64,000 bases of DNA from Photobacterium pectinilyticum. GTDB taxonomy: Bacteria; Pseudomonadota; Gammaproteobacteria; Enterobacterales; Vibrionaceae. The position numbers and the translations under genes are program-made. Below, in pieces: positions 46,489 to 57,940 of this stretch (its first letter is position 1; every line of letters begins with the position of its first letter). The notes under the pieces were generated by a model. That model was not told where the DNA came from. It saw nothing but the letters and a program-made list of their open reading frames with translations, and made no database searches. Location of the stretch: contig NZ_JANEYT010000011.1 of NCBI RefSeq assembly GCF_024357955.1, positions 49,861 through 113,860 of the forward strand, read 5' to 3'.

Positions 46489-46543
46489 ATGGCTCTCCTT
46501 GCAAAGCTGTCAATGTAATAGTTTAAGAAGACAGCGGTGTTCA

Positions 46544-47587
46544 TTAACGTAGGGCACGGGCGATGGTCCAAGCCAATCGCGCAGCGAGTCGTGCGGTTTG
46601 GTTGTCTATATCAAAACGCGGATTGTATTCCGCCATATCGGCAACCAGTACTTTCTTTCTTCCTGTGGTGGTTTCGGCAGAAAGCACCGTGTTGAGCAAT
46701 GGTTCGATGATTTCCTGTGGGACGCCTCGCGCGGCAGGCGCACTGACTCCCGGTGCGGTACTGGCAGGGAATACATCAATATCTATGGTGAGGTAGAGGT
46801 AGTCGCACTGGTCAATAAAGTGCTCCAGCGATTCGATAATCAGCGGCAATCGCTGGTGGGTAAGTTCGCAATCATCGAAATACAACACGCCCATTCTGTC
46901 GGCTTTGTCATAAAGCGCTTGGGTATTACTGGCTCGACTCAAGCCAAGACAGGCATAGTTGAAAGGCCAGCCTTGTAATTCACAAAAGCGAGCGATTTGC
47001 TGGAAAGGCGTACCAGAACTGCCTTGCTCTGCAGATGAACCAGAAGGGGGGTTACGCAGATCAAAATGGGCATCAAAGTTGATGACGCCTATTTTCGGTG
47101 CTTTAGTGACAATACCCAACTCTTCAGGTTCTAGCTCATCTTTTGGGGTCTGTTGCTTTTGCAATACGTGCTGTTTTTGTAATAAATAGTTACCAAGCCC
47201 CTGGAAAGTACCCCAAGCGACTTCGTGACCACCTCCAAGCACAATCACTTTGTGGTTTTGGCGAAGGGCGCGGCATACATCTTCTCCGAGGCGTTGCTGG
47301 GCAAGTTCGAGATTACCGTCGTTGCAAAGAATATCACCACCATCATAGGCGGGTTCGGTATGGTGCCAAGCTAGATTCGCCAACGCTCTTCGAATCGTTA
47401 TTGGTGCATCAAAGGCACCGGTGCGGCCTTTATTACGCGATACGCCTTCATCACAGGCAAAACCGAGTAGCATGATACCGGGCTCATTCACTTCATCAGC
47501 AGGCTTGATCACTTCATGCCAACGTAGTCCGAGGCTACCATCTTCTGGATCGCTACGACCTTGCCAGACCGTCATATCAACTGGCAT
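46544..47587 (-). CDS. hutG: formimidoylglutamase
   Basis: 347 aa from the ATG at 47587, with AAGGAG 6 nt upstream; an ATG 16 codons earlier would overlap hutI. Hydrolyses N-formimidoyl-glutamate to glutamate and formamide, arginase fold with two Mn2+. Metal ligands: GGGHEVAWG, DAHFDLR near 193-199 and DIDVFPAS near 285-292. Begins 10 nt after hutI. The segment between about 170 and 190 (QKQQTPKDELEPEELG) is a polar loop of uncertain meaning. Confidence 0.95.
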   Translation of the reverse strand: MPVDMTVWQGRSDPEDGSLGLRWHEVIKPADEVNEPGIMLLGFACDEGVSRNKGRTGAFDAPITIRRALANLAWHHTEPAYDGGDILCNDGNLELAQQRLGEDVCRALRQNHKVIVLGGGHEVAWGTFQGLGNYLLQKQHVLQKQQTPKDELEPEELGIVTKAPKIGVINFDAHFDLRNPPSGSSAEQGSSGTPFQQIARFCELQGWPFNYACLGLSRASNTQALYDKADRMGVLYFDDCELTHQRLPLIIESLEHFIDQCDYLYLTIDIDVFPASTAPGVSAPAARGVPQEIIEPLLNTVLSAETTTGRKKVLVADMAEYNPRFDIDNQTARLAARLAWTIARALR

Positions 47588-47597
47588 ATGATGCTCC

Positions 47598-48821
47598 TTA
47601 TCGCTCTGAGTGTTGGTGAATAAATAGATCACCATTGACTACCCGCGCTTTGAGATCTGGCACACCAATGCGGTATGACAGCTCAGCTGGATGAGATAGA
47701 TTCCAAATTGCTAAATCGGCTTGCATTCCTTCGCGGATTTGTCCGCGAAATTCGCTCATCCCAAGTGCTTGGGCGGCATTTGTGGTGACGCCTTGTAGAC
47801 ATTCTTCCGGTGTCATTCGGAAGAATGTGCACGCCATATTCATCATGGTGCGGATAGACGCGATAGGGGATGTACCGGGGTTGAAGTCGGTGGCAATCGC
47901 CATTGGAACATTAAGTTGACGTAACTGATCAATCGGTGGCATTTGGTTCTCCCGGAGAAAGTAAAAGGCTCCAGGAAGTAGGGTGGCAACGGTGCCGCAG
48001 GCCGCTAGTGCTGCAACGCCTTCGTTATCAAGGTATTCAATATGATCGACAGACAAGGCGCCCATTCGGGCTGCCATTGCGCTGCCGCCTAGGTTGGAAA
48101 GTTGTTCAGTATGTCCCTTGAGAGCAAGGCCGTGTTTTTGGGCCGCGCGGAATACTTGCTGACACTGTTGTGTACTGAAACCGATGCCTTCACAGAAGAC
48201 ATCAACGGCGTCGGCTAAGTTTTCTTGGGCGGCGGCCGGGATAATTTCATCACAGACGAACTGGATGTAGCTGTTGGGATCATCGGAATATTCTGGAGGT
48301 AGAGCATGGGCTGCCAGCAAGGTGGTAGATACGTTGATGTCAGGCATCTCCCCAATACGTCGGGCAACTCTGAGCATTTTTAGTTCGTCATCAAGGGTAA
48401 GGCCATAGCCTGATTTGATTTCAACGGTTGTTACCCCGTCATTCTTCAACCCTTGCAAGCGCTGGCGGGCCAGCCTGTACAGGGTATCTTCCGATGCTTC
48501 ACGGGTGGCCTTGACGGTCGACAGGATCCCGCCGCCGGCCTTGGCTATTTCTTCGTAGGGCACGCCGTTGAGTCGCTGCTCAAATTCAGTTGCCCGATTG
48601 CCGGCGAAAACGAGGTGGGTATGACAATCAATCAGGCCAGGAGTCACCAGTGCTCCCTGGCAATCAACCACATCAGGGTGCCCATGGCAGTCAAAATGTT
48701 CCTTGTGGCCGGCAAAGGCGATACGGTCTTTTTCGATACCGATCATGGCATCGTTGATGACTTGGTAGCCAGTATCGCCATCGAGGGTGATCATATTGAT
48801 ATTTGTCAGCACTCTATCCAT
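47598..48821 (-). CDS. hutI: imidazolonepropionase
   Basis: 407 aa. Opens the ring of imidazolone-5-propionate to formiminoglutamate; an amidohydrolase with one metal. The metal site [12 protein letters not shown] is near residues 65-76, GHTEQLS near 237, and [10 protein letters not shown] near 312-321. First gene of the hutIGUH operon. A perfect TGTATATACA palindrome lies 68 nt upstream of its start, the probable HutC operator. Confidence 0.97.
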   Translation of the reverse strand: MDRVLTNINMITLDGDTGYQVINDAMIGIEKDRIAFAGHKEHFDCHGHPDVVDCQGALVTPGLIDCHTHLVFAGNRATEFEQRLNGVPYEEIAKAGGGILSTVKATREASEDTLYRLARQRLQGLKNDGVTTVEIKSGYGLTLDDELKMLRVARRIGEMPDINVSTTLLAAHALPPEYSDDPNSYIQFVCDEIIPAAAQENLADAVDVFCEGIGFSTQQCQQVFRAAQKHGLALKGHTEQLSNLGGSAMAARMGALSVDHIEYLDNEGVAALAACGTVATLLPGAFYFLRENQMPPIDQLRQLNVPMAIATDFNPGTSPIASIRTMMNMACTFFRMTPEECLQGVTTNAAQALGMSEFRGQIREGMQADLAIWNLSHPAELSYRIGVPDLKARVVNGDLFIHQHSER

Positions 48822-48888
48822 TCCGTGACCCTGAAGTTATTGACTATTTTTAGTGGTTGTTTCTAGAAGCGGTTTCTAGAGTTCATAA

Positions 48889-48898
48889 TGTATATACA
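48889..48898. promoter_or_regulatory. HutC operator in front of hutI
   Basis: TGTATATACA, perfect 10-bp palindrome flanked by AT-rich bases. HutC of Pseudomonas binds TGTA-N2-TACA. It lies between hutI and hutC on the same strand. Confidence 0.8.
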
Positions 48899-49078
48899 AA
48901 TAAATAGGCAATTTGATATTGGAATTCAAGGTGGGATGTAAATGAAATGTGATCGTACTTGTAATTAATTGCTGACAATTGTTGGGTTATGAGAGGGATC
49001 GCACGTTTGATCTTGGTCTAGCCAGCACAAAATAAAAATGAGCAACAGATTACGTGCATAGGAGCTGTATGAGTTGTT

Positions 49079-49801
49079 CTAGCTACTTTCCACCGCACCT
49101 ACTTGAGCTCGCGAACTGAGTTTGTACTTGTTGCCCGGGTGATAGAGTAGGGCGGTACTGATTAAGTTTTTGTTGCTCCAGGTGCGACGGTTGAGCAGCA
49201 AGCAGGGTGAGTACTGACTGACGTTGAGCAGCTCGGCAATACGTTGAGGAGGTAATAGTGCTTCGACAACATGCTCAATATCGCTGAGCGGACAGGCTTT
49301 GACCAAGTATTCATTGGGTGTTTGTGTACTGAAGTCTTGTTTGATATAGGCCGGTGCGTGTTCAGGGTTGACCCAGCGCTCTTCGAGCTGGATCGGCAAG
49401 CTATTTTCGAAATGGACGATTTGGGTGAAATATACCTCTGTGCCTTGGCGCACACCCAGTCGAAGAGCAATATCTTCGGTTGCGTGAATTGTCGACTGTG
49501 AGATCACATCGGATGAATAGCGATGCCCACGATTTTTGACCTCATCGGCAATATTGCGGATTTCCATCAATGGCGATTCAGCTTTTTTATTACAGACAAA
49601 CGTGCCTAACCGTGGGGTCCGTTCGAGGAAACCTTCCTTTACCAGTTCGGTAATGGCTTTATTGGCTGTCATACGACTGACCGAAAATTGCTCGGAGAGT
49701 GCCATCTCGGTGGGGATTTTATGACCGGGTGGCCATTGGCGAGCATGAATCCGTTCCAATAGGTAAGTCTTGATTTGCTGATAACGAGGTGACTGAGCCA
49801 T
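49079..49801 (-). CDS. hutC: histidine utilization repressor, GntR/HutC family
   Basis: 240 aa. N-terminal GntR winged helix at residues 6-73 (LLERIHARQWPPGHKIPTEM, LSEQFSVSRMTANKAI). C-terminal UTRA effector domain (HRYSSDVISQSTIHATEDIALRLGVRQGTEVYF). It represses hut genes until urocanate binds. Encoded upstream of hutI in the same direction with a 257-nt gap, so it has its own promoter. A half-like operator at 49813-49827 lies just before its start and suggests autoregulation. Confidence 0.95.
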   Translation of the reverse strand: MAQSPRYQQIKTYLLERIHARQWPPGHKIPTEMALSEQFSVSRMTANKAITELVKEGFLERTPRLGTFVCNKKAESPLMEIRNIADEVKNRGHRYSSDVISQSTIHATEDIALRLGVRQGTEVYFTQIVHFENSLPIQLEERWVNPEHAPAYIKQDFSTQTPNEYLVKACPLSDIEHVVEALLPPQRIAELLNVSQYSPCLLLNRRTWSNKNLISTALLYHPGNKYKLSSRAQVGAVESS

Positions 49802-49812
49802 AACACTTTCCT

Positions 49813-49827
49813 AATTGCCTATACAAA
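49813..49827. promoter_or_regulatory. possible second HutC site before hutC
   Basis: ATTGCCTATACAAAT shares TATACAAAT with the hutI operator, but its left half is changed. It is 12 nt upstream of the hutC start. The remaining gap up to 50157 shows no gene. Confidence 0.45.
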
Positions 49828-50157
49828 TCAAAGCAACTTTCTTCCTTAATTTCAAGTATTGATTGCTACAACCGTGAAATGACTACAGTTTGCTTAGGCT
49901 AACCCAATGCGGATAATCATTATGACGTTGGGATCCGTATCAATGCGGTGATTTATCTCTATGTCGTTAGCTTTTGCCTTGTACCCAAGCGAGTTGGGAA
50001 TATAAGAAAATAATTGAGGCGTGGCTTTGCAAAGTGTCACAGGCGTTTGTTATAGTTGCTGCTTCGCTCAGCCATTTTGGTCTGCTCAGTATTGCAGCTC
50101 CGGATTTCTGAGCTTCTTTTATTTAGCTCTCATAGCTTTATATTGTTAATTCAACAT

Positions 50158-50178
50158 GTCTTGCTTGGTGTGCAAGAC
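50158..50178 (+). promoter_or_regulatory. thrS translational operator hairpin with threonine anticodon-like loop
   Basis: Perfect 7-bp stem GTCTTGC/GCAAGAC closing the 7-nt loop TTGGTGT. Loop positions match a tRNA anticodon loop: U33-like T, then GGT, the anticodon of tRNA-Thr(GGU). It lies 20 nt before the thrS ATG, next to the GAAAGGA ribosome-binding site. In E. coli ThrRS represses its own translation by binding a similar loop at about this distance. Confidence 0.78.
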
Positions 50179-50198
50179 CACTGTGAAAGGATATTTAC

Positions 50199-52130
50199 AT
50201 GCCTGTAATTACTCTTCCTGACGGCAGTCAGCGTCAGTTTGACAACCCAGTATCTACAATGGAAGTCGCGCAATCGATCGGTCCTGGTCTTGCGAAGGCA
50301 ACTATTGCCGGTCGCGTTAATGGTAACCGTGTCGACGCGTGTGACCTTATCGAAGAAGATGCTAGCCTTGAAATCATCACTGCCAAAGATGAAGTAGACG
50401 GCCTTGAGATTGTTCGTCACTCTTGTGCTCACCTTCTTGGCCACGCGATTAAGCAGCTTTACCCTGAAGCGAAAATGGCGATTGGTCCAACGATCGACAA
50501 CGGCTTCTACTACGACATCGACCTCGATGAGTCGCTTACGCAAGAAGATCTTGAAAAGATTGAAAAGCGTATGAAAGAGCTGGCGAAAACCAAATACCAA
50601 GTTATCAAGAAAAAGGTAAGCTGGCAGGAAGCACGTGATACGTTTGAATCACGTGGCGAACCGTACAAAGTGGAAATCCTTGACGAGAACGTTTCTCGTG
50701 ATGACCGCCCGGGCCTATACCACCATGAAGAATACATCGACATGTGTCGTGGTCCACACGTACCGCACATGGGCTTCTGTCAGCACTTTACACTGCTGAA
50801 CGTTGCTGGTGCTTACTGGCGTGGTAACAGCGACAACAAGATGCTTCAGCGTATCTACGGTACGGCTTTCCATGATAAGAAAGCACTTAAAGCGCACCTT
50901 ACTCGCCTAGAAGAAGCGGCTAAGCGTGACCACCGTAAAATCGGTAAGCAGCTAGACCTGTTCCACATGCAGCAAGAAGCACCGGGTATGGTGTTCTGGC
51001 ACCACAATGGTTGGTCTATCTTCCGTGACCTTGAAGTATTCATCCGTGAAAAACTGACTGAATACGGTTACCAAGAAGTGAAAGGTCCGCTAATGATGGA
51101 TCGCGTGCTTTGGGAACGCTCAGGTCACTGGGACAAGTACGCAGAAGCAATGTTCACGACGTCTTCTGAGAACCGTGAATATGCTATTAAGCCGATGAAC
51201 TGCCCAGGCCACGTTCAGATCTTTAACCAAGGTCTGAAATCATACCGTGACCTACCGCTACGTATGGCTGAGTTCGGCTCATGTCACCGTAACGAACCAT
51301 CTGGCGCACTACACGGCATCATGCGTGTACGTGGCTTTACTCAGGATGATGCCCACGTCTTCTGTACAGAAGAGCAGGTTCAGGCTGAAGTAACCAGCTG
51401 TATCGAGATGGTTTACGATACATATCAGACATTTGGCTTCGATAACATCGTTGTTAAGCTGTCTACACGCCCTGAGAAGCGCGTAGGTTCTGATGAAATG
51501 TGGGATAAAGCAGAGTCAGATCTAAAACTTGCGCTAGAATCAATGGAGATCCCTTACGAGATTCAAGAGGGTGAAGGTGCGTTCTACGGACCGAAAATTG
51601 AATTTACTTTGCATGATTGTCTAGATAGGGCTTGGCAGTGCGGCACAGTTCAGTTAGACTTCGCACTCCCTGAACGTCTAGGTGCAACTTACGTTGGTGA
51701 AGATAACGAGCGTCATACGCCTGTTATGATCCACCGTGCTATTCTAGGTTCACTAGAGCGTTTCATCGGTATCCTTATTGAAGAATATGCTGGCTTCTTC
51801 CCAACTTGGTTGGCGCCTCAGCAGGCGGTTGTGATGAATATCACAGATAGCCAGGCAGAATATGTTCAACAAGTAGTCGAAAAACTTCAAAAATCTGGAA
51901 TTCGTGTCAATGCGGACTTGAGAAATGAGAAGATTGGCTTTAAAATTCGCGAACATACTTTGAAGCGTGTACCATACATGCTCGTGTGCGGTGACAAAGA
52001 AGTCGAAGCAGGCGAAATTGCAGTACGTACTCGCAAGGGTAAAGATTTGGGTAAATTTAAGATTGACGATCTTGTTGCATACTTGCAGCAAGAAGTTAGC
52101 AGTCGCAAGCTCAATGTTGTGGAGGAATAA
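50199..52130 (+). CDS. thrS: threonyl-tRNA synthetase
   Basis: 643 aa, same size as E. coli ThrRS (642). N-terminal TGS domain and editing domain ([24 protein letters not shown] near residues 73-96). Class II core with zinc ligand region [10 protein letters not shown] near 333, motif 2 [23 protein letters not shown] near 360-382, and motif 3 [20 protein letters not shown] precedes the ATG. First gene of thrS-infC-rpmI-rplT; autoregulation by the leader hairpin is expected. Confidence 0.98.
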   Translation: MPVITLPDGSQRQFDNPVSTMEVAQSIGPGLAKATIAGRVNGNRVDACDLIEEDASLEIITAKDEVDGLEIVRHSCAHLLGHAIKQLYPEAKMAIGPTIDNGFYYDIDLDESLTQEDLEKIEKRMKELAKTKYQVIKKKVSWQEARDTFESRGEPYKVEILDENVSRDDRPGLYHHEEYIDMCRGPHVPHMGFCQHFTLLNVAGAYWRGNSDNKMLQRIYGTAFHDKKALKAHLTRLEEAAKRDHRKIGKQLDLFHMQQEAPGMVFWHHNGWSIFRDLEVFIREKLTEYGYQEVKGPLMMDRVLWERSGHWDKYAEAMFTTSSENREYAIKPMNCPGHVQIFNQGLKSYRDLPLRMAEFGSCHRNEPSGALHGIMRVRGFTQDDAHVFCTEEQVQAEVTSCIEMVYDTYQTFGFDNIVVKLSTRPEKRVGSDEMWDKAESDLKLALESMEIPYEIQEGEGAFYGPKIEFTLHDCLDRAWQCGTVQLDFALPERLGATYVGEDNERHTPVMIHRAILGSLERFIGILIEEYAGFFPTWLAPQQAVVMNITDSQAEYVQQVVEKLQKSGIRVNADLRNEKIGFKIREHTLKRVPYMLVCGDKEVEAGEIAVRTRKGKDLGKFKIDDLVAYLQQEVSSRKLNVVEE

Positions 52131-52133
52131 GGT

Positions 52134-52685
52134 ATTAAAGGCGGAAGAAGAACCCAAGCACCAGTTAAGCAAAATGCACATCGCTTAAATGGTGAAATTC
52201 GTGGCGTACGTGAAGTACGTTTAACTGGTCTAGACGGTGAATCAGTTGGTGTTGTTTCTATTGAAGAAGCAGTAAATCTTGCTAATGAAGCTGGTGTAGA
52301 CCTAGTTGAAATCAGCCCGAATGCCGAGCCACCAGTTTGTCGTGTGATGGACTATGGCAAGTACCTGTTCGAAAAGAGCAAGGCTGCTAAAGAGCAAAAG
52401 AAAAAGCAGAAACAAATCCAGATCAAGGAAGTTAAATTCCGACCTGGTACAGACGAAGGCGATTATCAGGTAAAACTGCGCAACCTGAGTCGCTTTTTAG
52501 AAGAGGGCAACAAGGGCAAGGTCACACTGCGTTTCCGCGGTCGTGAAATGGCCCACCAGAGTCTTGGTATCGAGCTTCTAAATCGTATTAAGGAAGACCT
52601 AATCGACCTAGCGGTTGTTGAAAGTTTCCCTAATCGAGTAGAAGGTCGTCAAATGACGATGATGCTTGCTCCAAAGAAGAAGTAA
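52134..52685 (+). CDS. infC: translation initiation factor IF-3, AUU start
   Basis: 183 aa starting with ATT at 52134; the first codons ATT AAA GGC GGA match the AUU start of E. coli infC, and GGAGG lies 9 nt upstream, overlapping the end of thrS. The first ATG in frame is at 52344 and would delete the N-terminal domain. N domain: [20 protein letters not shown] and [12 protein letters not shown] domain: [22 protein letters not shown]-3 stops its own translation from AUU, a known feedback. Starts 3 nt after the thrS stop. Confidence 0.97.
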   Translation: MKGGRRTQAPVKQNAHRLNGEIRGVREVRLTGLDGESVGVVSIEEAVNLANEAGVDLVEISPNAEPPVCRVMDYGKYLFEKSKAAKEQKKKQKQIQIKEVKFRPGTDEGDYQVKLRNLSRFLEEGNKGKVTLRFRGREMAHQSLGIELLNRIKEDLIDLAVVESFPNRVEGRQMTMMLAPKKK

Positions 52686-52704
52686 TTAAGGCATTCAAGT
52701 AGCT

Positions 52705-52733
52705 AAAAGCGCTGCTTTATAGCAGCGCTTTTG
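52705..52733 (+). terminator. hairpin between infC and rpmI
   Basis: Perfect 12-bp stem AAAAGCGCTGCT/AGCAGCGCTTTT with loop TTAT, then TTGTT. Acts as terminator or attenuator inside the operon. Confidence 0.85.
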
Positions 52734-52781
52734 TTCGCCTTACTACTATGTTATTAACTATCAACAATGCGGAGTCTCATC

Positions 52782-52976
52782 ATGCCTAAGATGAAATCCA
52801 ACAAAGGTGCTGCTAAGCGTTTCAAGAAAACTGCTGGTGGCTTCAAGTTTAAGCACGCAACTAAGCGTCACATCCTGACTAAACGTACTACTAAGAACAA
52901 ACGTCAGCTTCGTCCAAACGCTATCCTTCCTAAGTGTGAAGTGGCAGCTGTTGCACGTATGCTTCCGTTCGCTTAA
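52782..52976 (+). CDS. rpmI: 50S ribosomal protein L35
   Basis: 64 aa, the family size, from the ATG at 52782 ([14 protein letters not shown]); an upstream in-frame ATG-like start at 52767 is too early and lacks homology. Highly basic. GCGGAG lies 8 nt upstream. Co-transcribed with rplT. Confidence 0.97.
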   Translation: MPKMKSNKGAAKRFKKTAGGFKFKHATKRHILTKRTTKNKRQLRPNAILPKCEVAAVARMLPFA

Positions 52977-53019
52977 TCGTTTTTAGTTTTATTTTTTTAA
53001 TTTTAGTTAGGAGTCTCCT

Positions 53020-53373
53020 ATGCCTCGCGTAAAACGTGGTGTACAAGCACGTGCACGTCACAAGAAAGTTCTTAAACAAGCTAAAGGTTACTACGGTGCA
53101 CGTTCACGTGTTTACCGCGTAGCTTTCCAAGCTGTTACTAAAGCTGGTCAATACGCTTACCGTGACCGTCGCAACAAGAAACGTACTTTCCGTCAACTAT
53201 GGATTGCACGTATCAATGCTGCTGCTCGTCAGAACGGTATGTCTTACAGCCGTTTCATCAACGGTCTTAAGAAAGCATCTATCGAAATCGATCGTAAGAT
53301 CCTTGCTGATATCGCTGTATTCGACAAAGCTACTTTCGCGGTACTAGTTGAAAAAGCAAAAGCTGCACAGTAA
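53020..53373 (+). CDS. rplT: 50S ribosomal protein L20
   Basis: 117 aa, basic, family size. Start [20 protein letters not shown] and end [16 protein letters not shown] are typical. TAGGAG lies 6 nt before the ATG. L20 also represses rpmI-rplT by binding its mRNA in E. coli. Confidence 0.98.
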   Translation: MPRVKRGVQARARHKKVLKQAKGYYGARSRVYRVAFQAVTKAGQYAYRDRRNKKRTFRQLWIARINAAARQNGMSYSRFINGLKKASIEIDRKILADIAVFDKATFAVLVEKAKAAQ

Positions 53374-53398
53374 TTAATTACTGTTTAGTTTGATGTTG

Positions 53399-53426
53399 AA
53401 AGGAGAGCCTAGGCTCTCCTTTTTTC
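53399..53426 (+). terminator. rplT terminator
   Basis: AGGAGAGCC/GGCTCTCCT palindrome, with loop TA, then TTTTTT. Confidence 0.94.
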
Positions 53427-53437
53427 GTTTGGTTATA

Positions 53438-53491
53438 ATAATACCAACCTACATAAATATTTGATCAACGACTTATCTTGATTGGTATTAT
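53438..53491. repeat. short palindromic MITE-like element, copy 2
   Basis: 54 bp with perfect 10-bp ends ATAATACCAA/TTGGTATTAT; its 48-bp core (53441-53488) is symmetrical around TTGATCAA at 53461-53468. TA flanks both ends of the ATACC...GGTAT core, which fits a TA target duplication. It is just behind the rplT terminator. Confidence 0.85.
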
Positions 53492-53676
53492 CCATGCCAC
53501 TTTGTTGTCGGATCAGGTTGATCCTGATCTGCAATAACCGACTCAACCTCTCTCCCTTCAATGATGCTAGAGACGATGCTTAAGGGTATCGTGAGTGCGA
53601 TAATGTGCGCTGTCGGTTTCCCTCCAGAGCAACAAGTCACAGCCGGTACCATCAATTAAGCCAGCCTTGAGAGAAA

Positions 53677-53796
53677 ATGGTGTTTTTTTCACGCAATCCA
53701 ACGGTTTTCTTACGATTGGGTTTGGATTTAGACGCATGTTTCTTTAGTATGTATCGTTACGCGAATTTATATCTCCCTAAAGGACGCCACCTGTAG
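53677..53796 (+). CDS. possible leader peptide of pheST
   Basis: 39 codons from ATG 53677 with GAGAGAAA upstream, ending with TAG 15 nt before the pheS start. It contains paired Phe codons near the beginning (positions 3-4), a single one at 11 and a pair around 22-23. This suggests a Phe-sensing leader like PheM, but PheM is shorter, and no clear terminator hairpin with T-run follows. A CCACC/GGTGG hairpin (53787-53800) lies at its end. The other bases of 53494-53811 show only a GATCAGG/CCTGATC stem near 53512-53530. Confidence 0.35.
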   Translation: MVFFSRNPTVFLRLGLDLDACFFSMYRYANLYLPKGRHL

Positions 53797-54795
<999 letters not shown>

Positions 54796-54813
54796 TCCAG
54801 AGGTTCATACACT

Positions 54814-57219
54814 ATGAAATTTAGCGAATCTTGGCTTCGTGAGTGGGTAAACCCTGCGGTTACAACTGACGAGCTAACTCACCAAATCACTATGGCTGGC
54901 CTTGAGGTAGACGACGTACTACCTGTTGCTGGTACATTTACTGGCGTTAAAGTTGGTCAGGTTGTTGAGTGCGGCCAGCACCCAGATGCTGACAAACTAC
55001 GCGTTACCAAAGTTGATGTTGGTGCTGAAGAACTACTAGACATCGTTTGTGGTGCTTCTAACTGTCGTCTTGGCCTGAAAGTGGCTGTCGCGACGGTGGG
55101 TGCAGTATTACCAGGCGACTTCAAAATCAAGAAAGCTAAGCTACGTGGCCAGCCTTCTCACGGCATGCTTTGTTCATTTACTGAACTAGGCATCGACGTT
55201 GAGTCTGACGGTATCATGGAGCTTGCTGACGACGCGGTAAACGGTACTGATTTCCGCGAATTCCTAGGTCTAGATGACGTAACTGTTGACGTTGACCTAA
55301 CGGCAAACCGTGCTGATTGTTTCAGCATCCGTGGTCTTGCTCGTGAAGTTGGCGTATTGAACCGCGCTGACGTGACAGAACCAACTGCAGAAGCAGTGGC
55401 TCCATCTATCGACGACACTGTTTCTATTGAAGTGAAAGCACCTGCTGCGTGTCCACGTTACCTTGGCCGTGTGGTTAAGAACGTAAACGTTCAGGCACAA
55501 ACGCCGCTTTGGATGCAAGAGAAGCTACGTCGTTGTGGTATTCGTTCAATTGATCCAGTTGTTGATATCACAAACTTTGTTCTGCTAGAGCAGGGCCAGC
55601 CAATGCACGCGTTTGATCTAGCGAAGATCGACGGTGGCATCGTGGTTCGTATGGCAGAGCAGGGTGAGAAGCTAACTCTTCTAGACGGCACTGACGCTGA
55701 GCTAAACGCAGATACGCTAGTTGTGGCTGACCACAGCAAAGCGCTTGCGATTGCCGGTATTTTCGGTGGCGAAGAGTCTGGTGTAACCACCGAGACTAAA
55801 GACGTGCTGCTAGAGTGTGCGTTCTTCGCACCAGACCACATCCGTGGTCGTGCTCGTAGCTACGGTCTACACACTGATTCTTCAATGCGTTTCGAGCGTG
55901 GTGTGGATTACGCACTGCAAGTGAACGCGATGGAGCGTGCCACACAGCTTCTAGTTGAAATCTGTGGTGGTGAAGTTGCCCCTGTTGTTGCTCAGGAATC
56001 TGAAGCAGATCTTCCTAAGCCAAACACAGTCGCATTACGTCGCACAAAACTCGACAACCTACTAGGCCACCACATTGCAGATAGCGATGTTGTTGAGATC
56101 CTTGAGCGTCTAGGCCTGAGCGTTGAAGCAACAGAAGCGGGTTGGACTGCAACTGCACCGACATGGCGTTTCGATATCGCCATCGAGCAGGATCTGATTG
56201 AAGAAGTTGGCCGTATCTACGGTTACGACAACATTCCAAACCAGAACCCAGCCGCTGCTCTTAAGATGCACAATCATGTTGAAGCGAATCTTCCGCTTAA
56301 GCGTGTACGCAACTTGCTTGTTGACCGTGGTTACCAAGAAGCGATCACATACAGTTTTGTTGAACCAGAACAGCAGAAACTGATTGTTCCTGGTGTTGAG
56401 CCGCTAATCCTGCCATTCCCAATTTCTGCGGACATGTCAGCTATGCGCCTTGGCCTAATCCAAGGCTTGCTAAACACTGTTGTTCACAACCAGAAGCGCC
56501 AGCAGCCACGTGTTCGCCTGTTCGAATACGGCCTACGTTTCATTCCTTGTGAAAACGCTGAGAACGGCATGCGCCAAGAGCCTATGCTAGCGGGTGTTAT
56601 CGCGGGAACGCGTAGCGAAGAGCATTGGGACATCGAAACCAACACCGTTGATTTCTTTGACCTAAAAGGTGATCTGGAAGCTGTTCTTGAGCTTTCTGCT
56701 AACGAGAAGGCATACAGCTTTGCGGCCCTTTCTTCTGAAAATAAAGAGCACAACCCTGCGCTTCATCCTGGCCAATCTGCTGCAATCATTGTAGATGGCA
56801 AAGAAGTGGGTGTGATCGGTACAGTACACCCAGAGCTTGAGCGCAAGTTCGGTCTGAACGGCCGCACTATCGTGTTCGAAATCGAGTGGTCAGCGATCAA
56901 CACTAAAGTGATCCCAGAAGCTGTTGCTCTTTCTAAGTTCCCTGCTAACCGTCGTGACATTGCGGTTGTTGTTGATGAAGCTGTCGCTTCTGGCGACATC
57001 GTTAACGCTTGTCTAGAAGCGGGCGGTGAATTCCTAACTGACGCTAAGCTGTTTGATGTTTACGTAGGTAAAGGCGTTGAAGAAGGCAAGAAGAGCTTGG
57101 CTATCGCCCTAACACTTCAGTCTCTTGAGCGTACACTGGAAGACGCTGACATCGCAGGCTCTGTTGATGCGATTGTTGCCCATGTATCAGAGAAGTTTGG
57201 TGCGTCACTTCGTGACTAA
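54814..57219 (+). CDS. pheT: phenylalanyl-tRNA synthetase beta subunit
   Basis: 801 aa (E. coli 795). N-terminal tRNA-binding domain ([22 protein letters not shown] near residues 47-68), B3/B4 editing domain ([30 protein letters not shown]), and C-terminal anticodon-binding FDX-ACB domain ([16 protein letters not shown] near 711). Forms an alpha2-beta2 enzyme with PheS. Begins 18 nt after pheS with AGAGG upstream. Confidence 0.98.
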   Translation: MKFSESWLREWVNPAVTTDELTHQITMAGLEVDDVLPVAGTFTGVKVGQVVECGQHPDADKLRVTKVDVGAEELLDIVCGASNCRLGLKVAVATVGAVLPGDFKIKKAKLRGQPSHGMLCSFTELGIDVESDGIMELADDAVNGTDFREFLGLDDVTVDVDLTANRADCFSIRGLAREVGVLNRADVTEPTAEAVAPSIDDTVSIEVKAPAACPRYLGRVVKNVNVQAQTPLWMQEKLRRCGIRSIDPVVDITNFVLLEQGQPMHAFDLAKIDGGIVVRMAEQGEKLTLLDGTDAELNADTLVVADHSKALAIAGIFGGEESGVTTETKDVLLECAFFAPDHIRGRARSYGLHTDSSMRFERGVDYALQVNAMERATQLLVEICGGEVAPVVAQESEADLPKPNTVALRRTKLDNLLGHHIADSDVVEILERLGLSVEATEAGWTATAPTWRFDIAIEQDLIEEVGRIYGYDNIPNQNPAAALKMHNHVEANLPLKRVRNLLVDRGYQEAITYSFVEPEQQKLIVPGVEPLILPFPISADMSAMRLGLIQGLLNTVVHNQKRQQPRVRLFEYGLRFIPCENAENGMRQEPMLAGVIAGTRSEEHWDIETNTVDFFDLKGDLEAVLELSANEKAYSFAALSSENKEHNPALHPGQSAAIIVDGKEVGVIGTVHPELERKFGLNGRTIVFEIEWSAINTKVIPEAVALSKFPANRRDIAVVVDEAVASGDIVNACLEAGGEFLTDAKLFDVYVGKGVEEGKKSLAIALTLQSLERTLEDADIAGSVDAIVAHVSEKFGASLRD

Positions 57220-57237
57220 TTAAGCTGATGGATTGCT

Positions 57238-57269
57238 AAAAACCCTGCCAGTTAGGCAGGGTTTTTTTT
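57238..57269 (+). terminator. pheT terminator
   Basis: AACCCTGCC/GGCAGGGTT stem, 5-nt loop AGTTA, followed by TTTTTT. Confidence 0.94.
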
Positions 57270-57318
57270 GCCTTGAATTTGCCAGATGAATAAACCTGAT
57301 AACGATAGGGGGGAAATC

Positions 57319-57479
57319 ATACCTATCTGGATAAGTCGTTGATCAAGTATTTGCACTGGAAAAATCGTTGTTATCAAGGCAGAGATTTTGTAATTAGTGG
57401 CTCTAATTACAAAATCTCTAACGCAGAGAGCAGCGATTTTAACCTGCAAGACTGATCAAATATTTATGTCGGTTGGTAT
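57319..57479. mobile_element. long MITE-like element (161 bp)
   Basis: Ends ATACC...GGTAT like the short copies. Two near-identical 13-bp direct repeats, TGATCAAGTATTT (57340-57352) and TGATCAAATATTT (57453-57465), flank a central segment with a perfect 17-bp hairpin (AGAGATTTTGTAATTAG and its complement, 57381-57419). Outer parts of the centre also pair (AAAAATCG with CGATTTT). No coding capacity. Removing one repeat plus the centre (113 bp) leaves 48 bp, the size of the short copies. Confidence 0.85.
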
Positions 57480-57940
57480 AATGTTCCGGCCGAATTGAGA
57501 TGAAGCAGAAAAAGGCGTGTTTTTAAGTCATTGTTTTATAAATTTATCCCGAACGTTGTAATTTTTTTGATCTGGGTCTAAATACTGTAACTTTCTGATA
57601 GGTAGAGGTAATTTCTACCTCGAGGTGAAATTCCAGCAATATATGTCGCTTTTTTGGTGTTTTTTAGCAAATCTTACCAGTAGTTATTCGAATTAAGCAC
57701 AACAAGGTGCATGGAATGCGTCTATTTGTGTTAGTGAAAATCAATTATTTAAAGATAAGTTGACATAAAAAAGTTGGCGGAAATCAGCAAGTTGGCATAA
57801 ACTTGTCTCTAGTTAGGATTGAGCGCGGAGAAGCAGGCTATTTTAGCGTTTTCTGGCTTCTGTCTGACTCGACTAATTCGCTGTAGGAATGACTGATGTC
57901 ACCCTACAATCCATTCAATATAGTCTTGAGGGAATTATCT
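57480..57940. other. long leader region of ihfA
   Basis: About 460 nt without a gene. In related bacteria ihfA follows pheT closely; here the terminator, the MITE and this region separate them, so ihfA needs its own promoter. A TTGACA at 57759-57764 and AT-rich patches are present, but no paired -10 could be assigned with confidence. Confidence 0.4.

Noticed and set aside
52344..52346. ATG start for infC
   Set aside because: It would remove the N-terminal domain; the AUU start at 52134 matches the known infC pattern, with GGAGG upstream.
57759..57800. Sigma-54 promoter before ihfA at TTGGCATAAACTTG
   Set aside because: The spacing between the GG and GC elements is one base short and the second element reads TTGT, so the consensus is not met.
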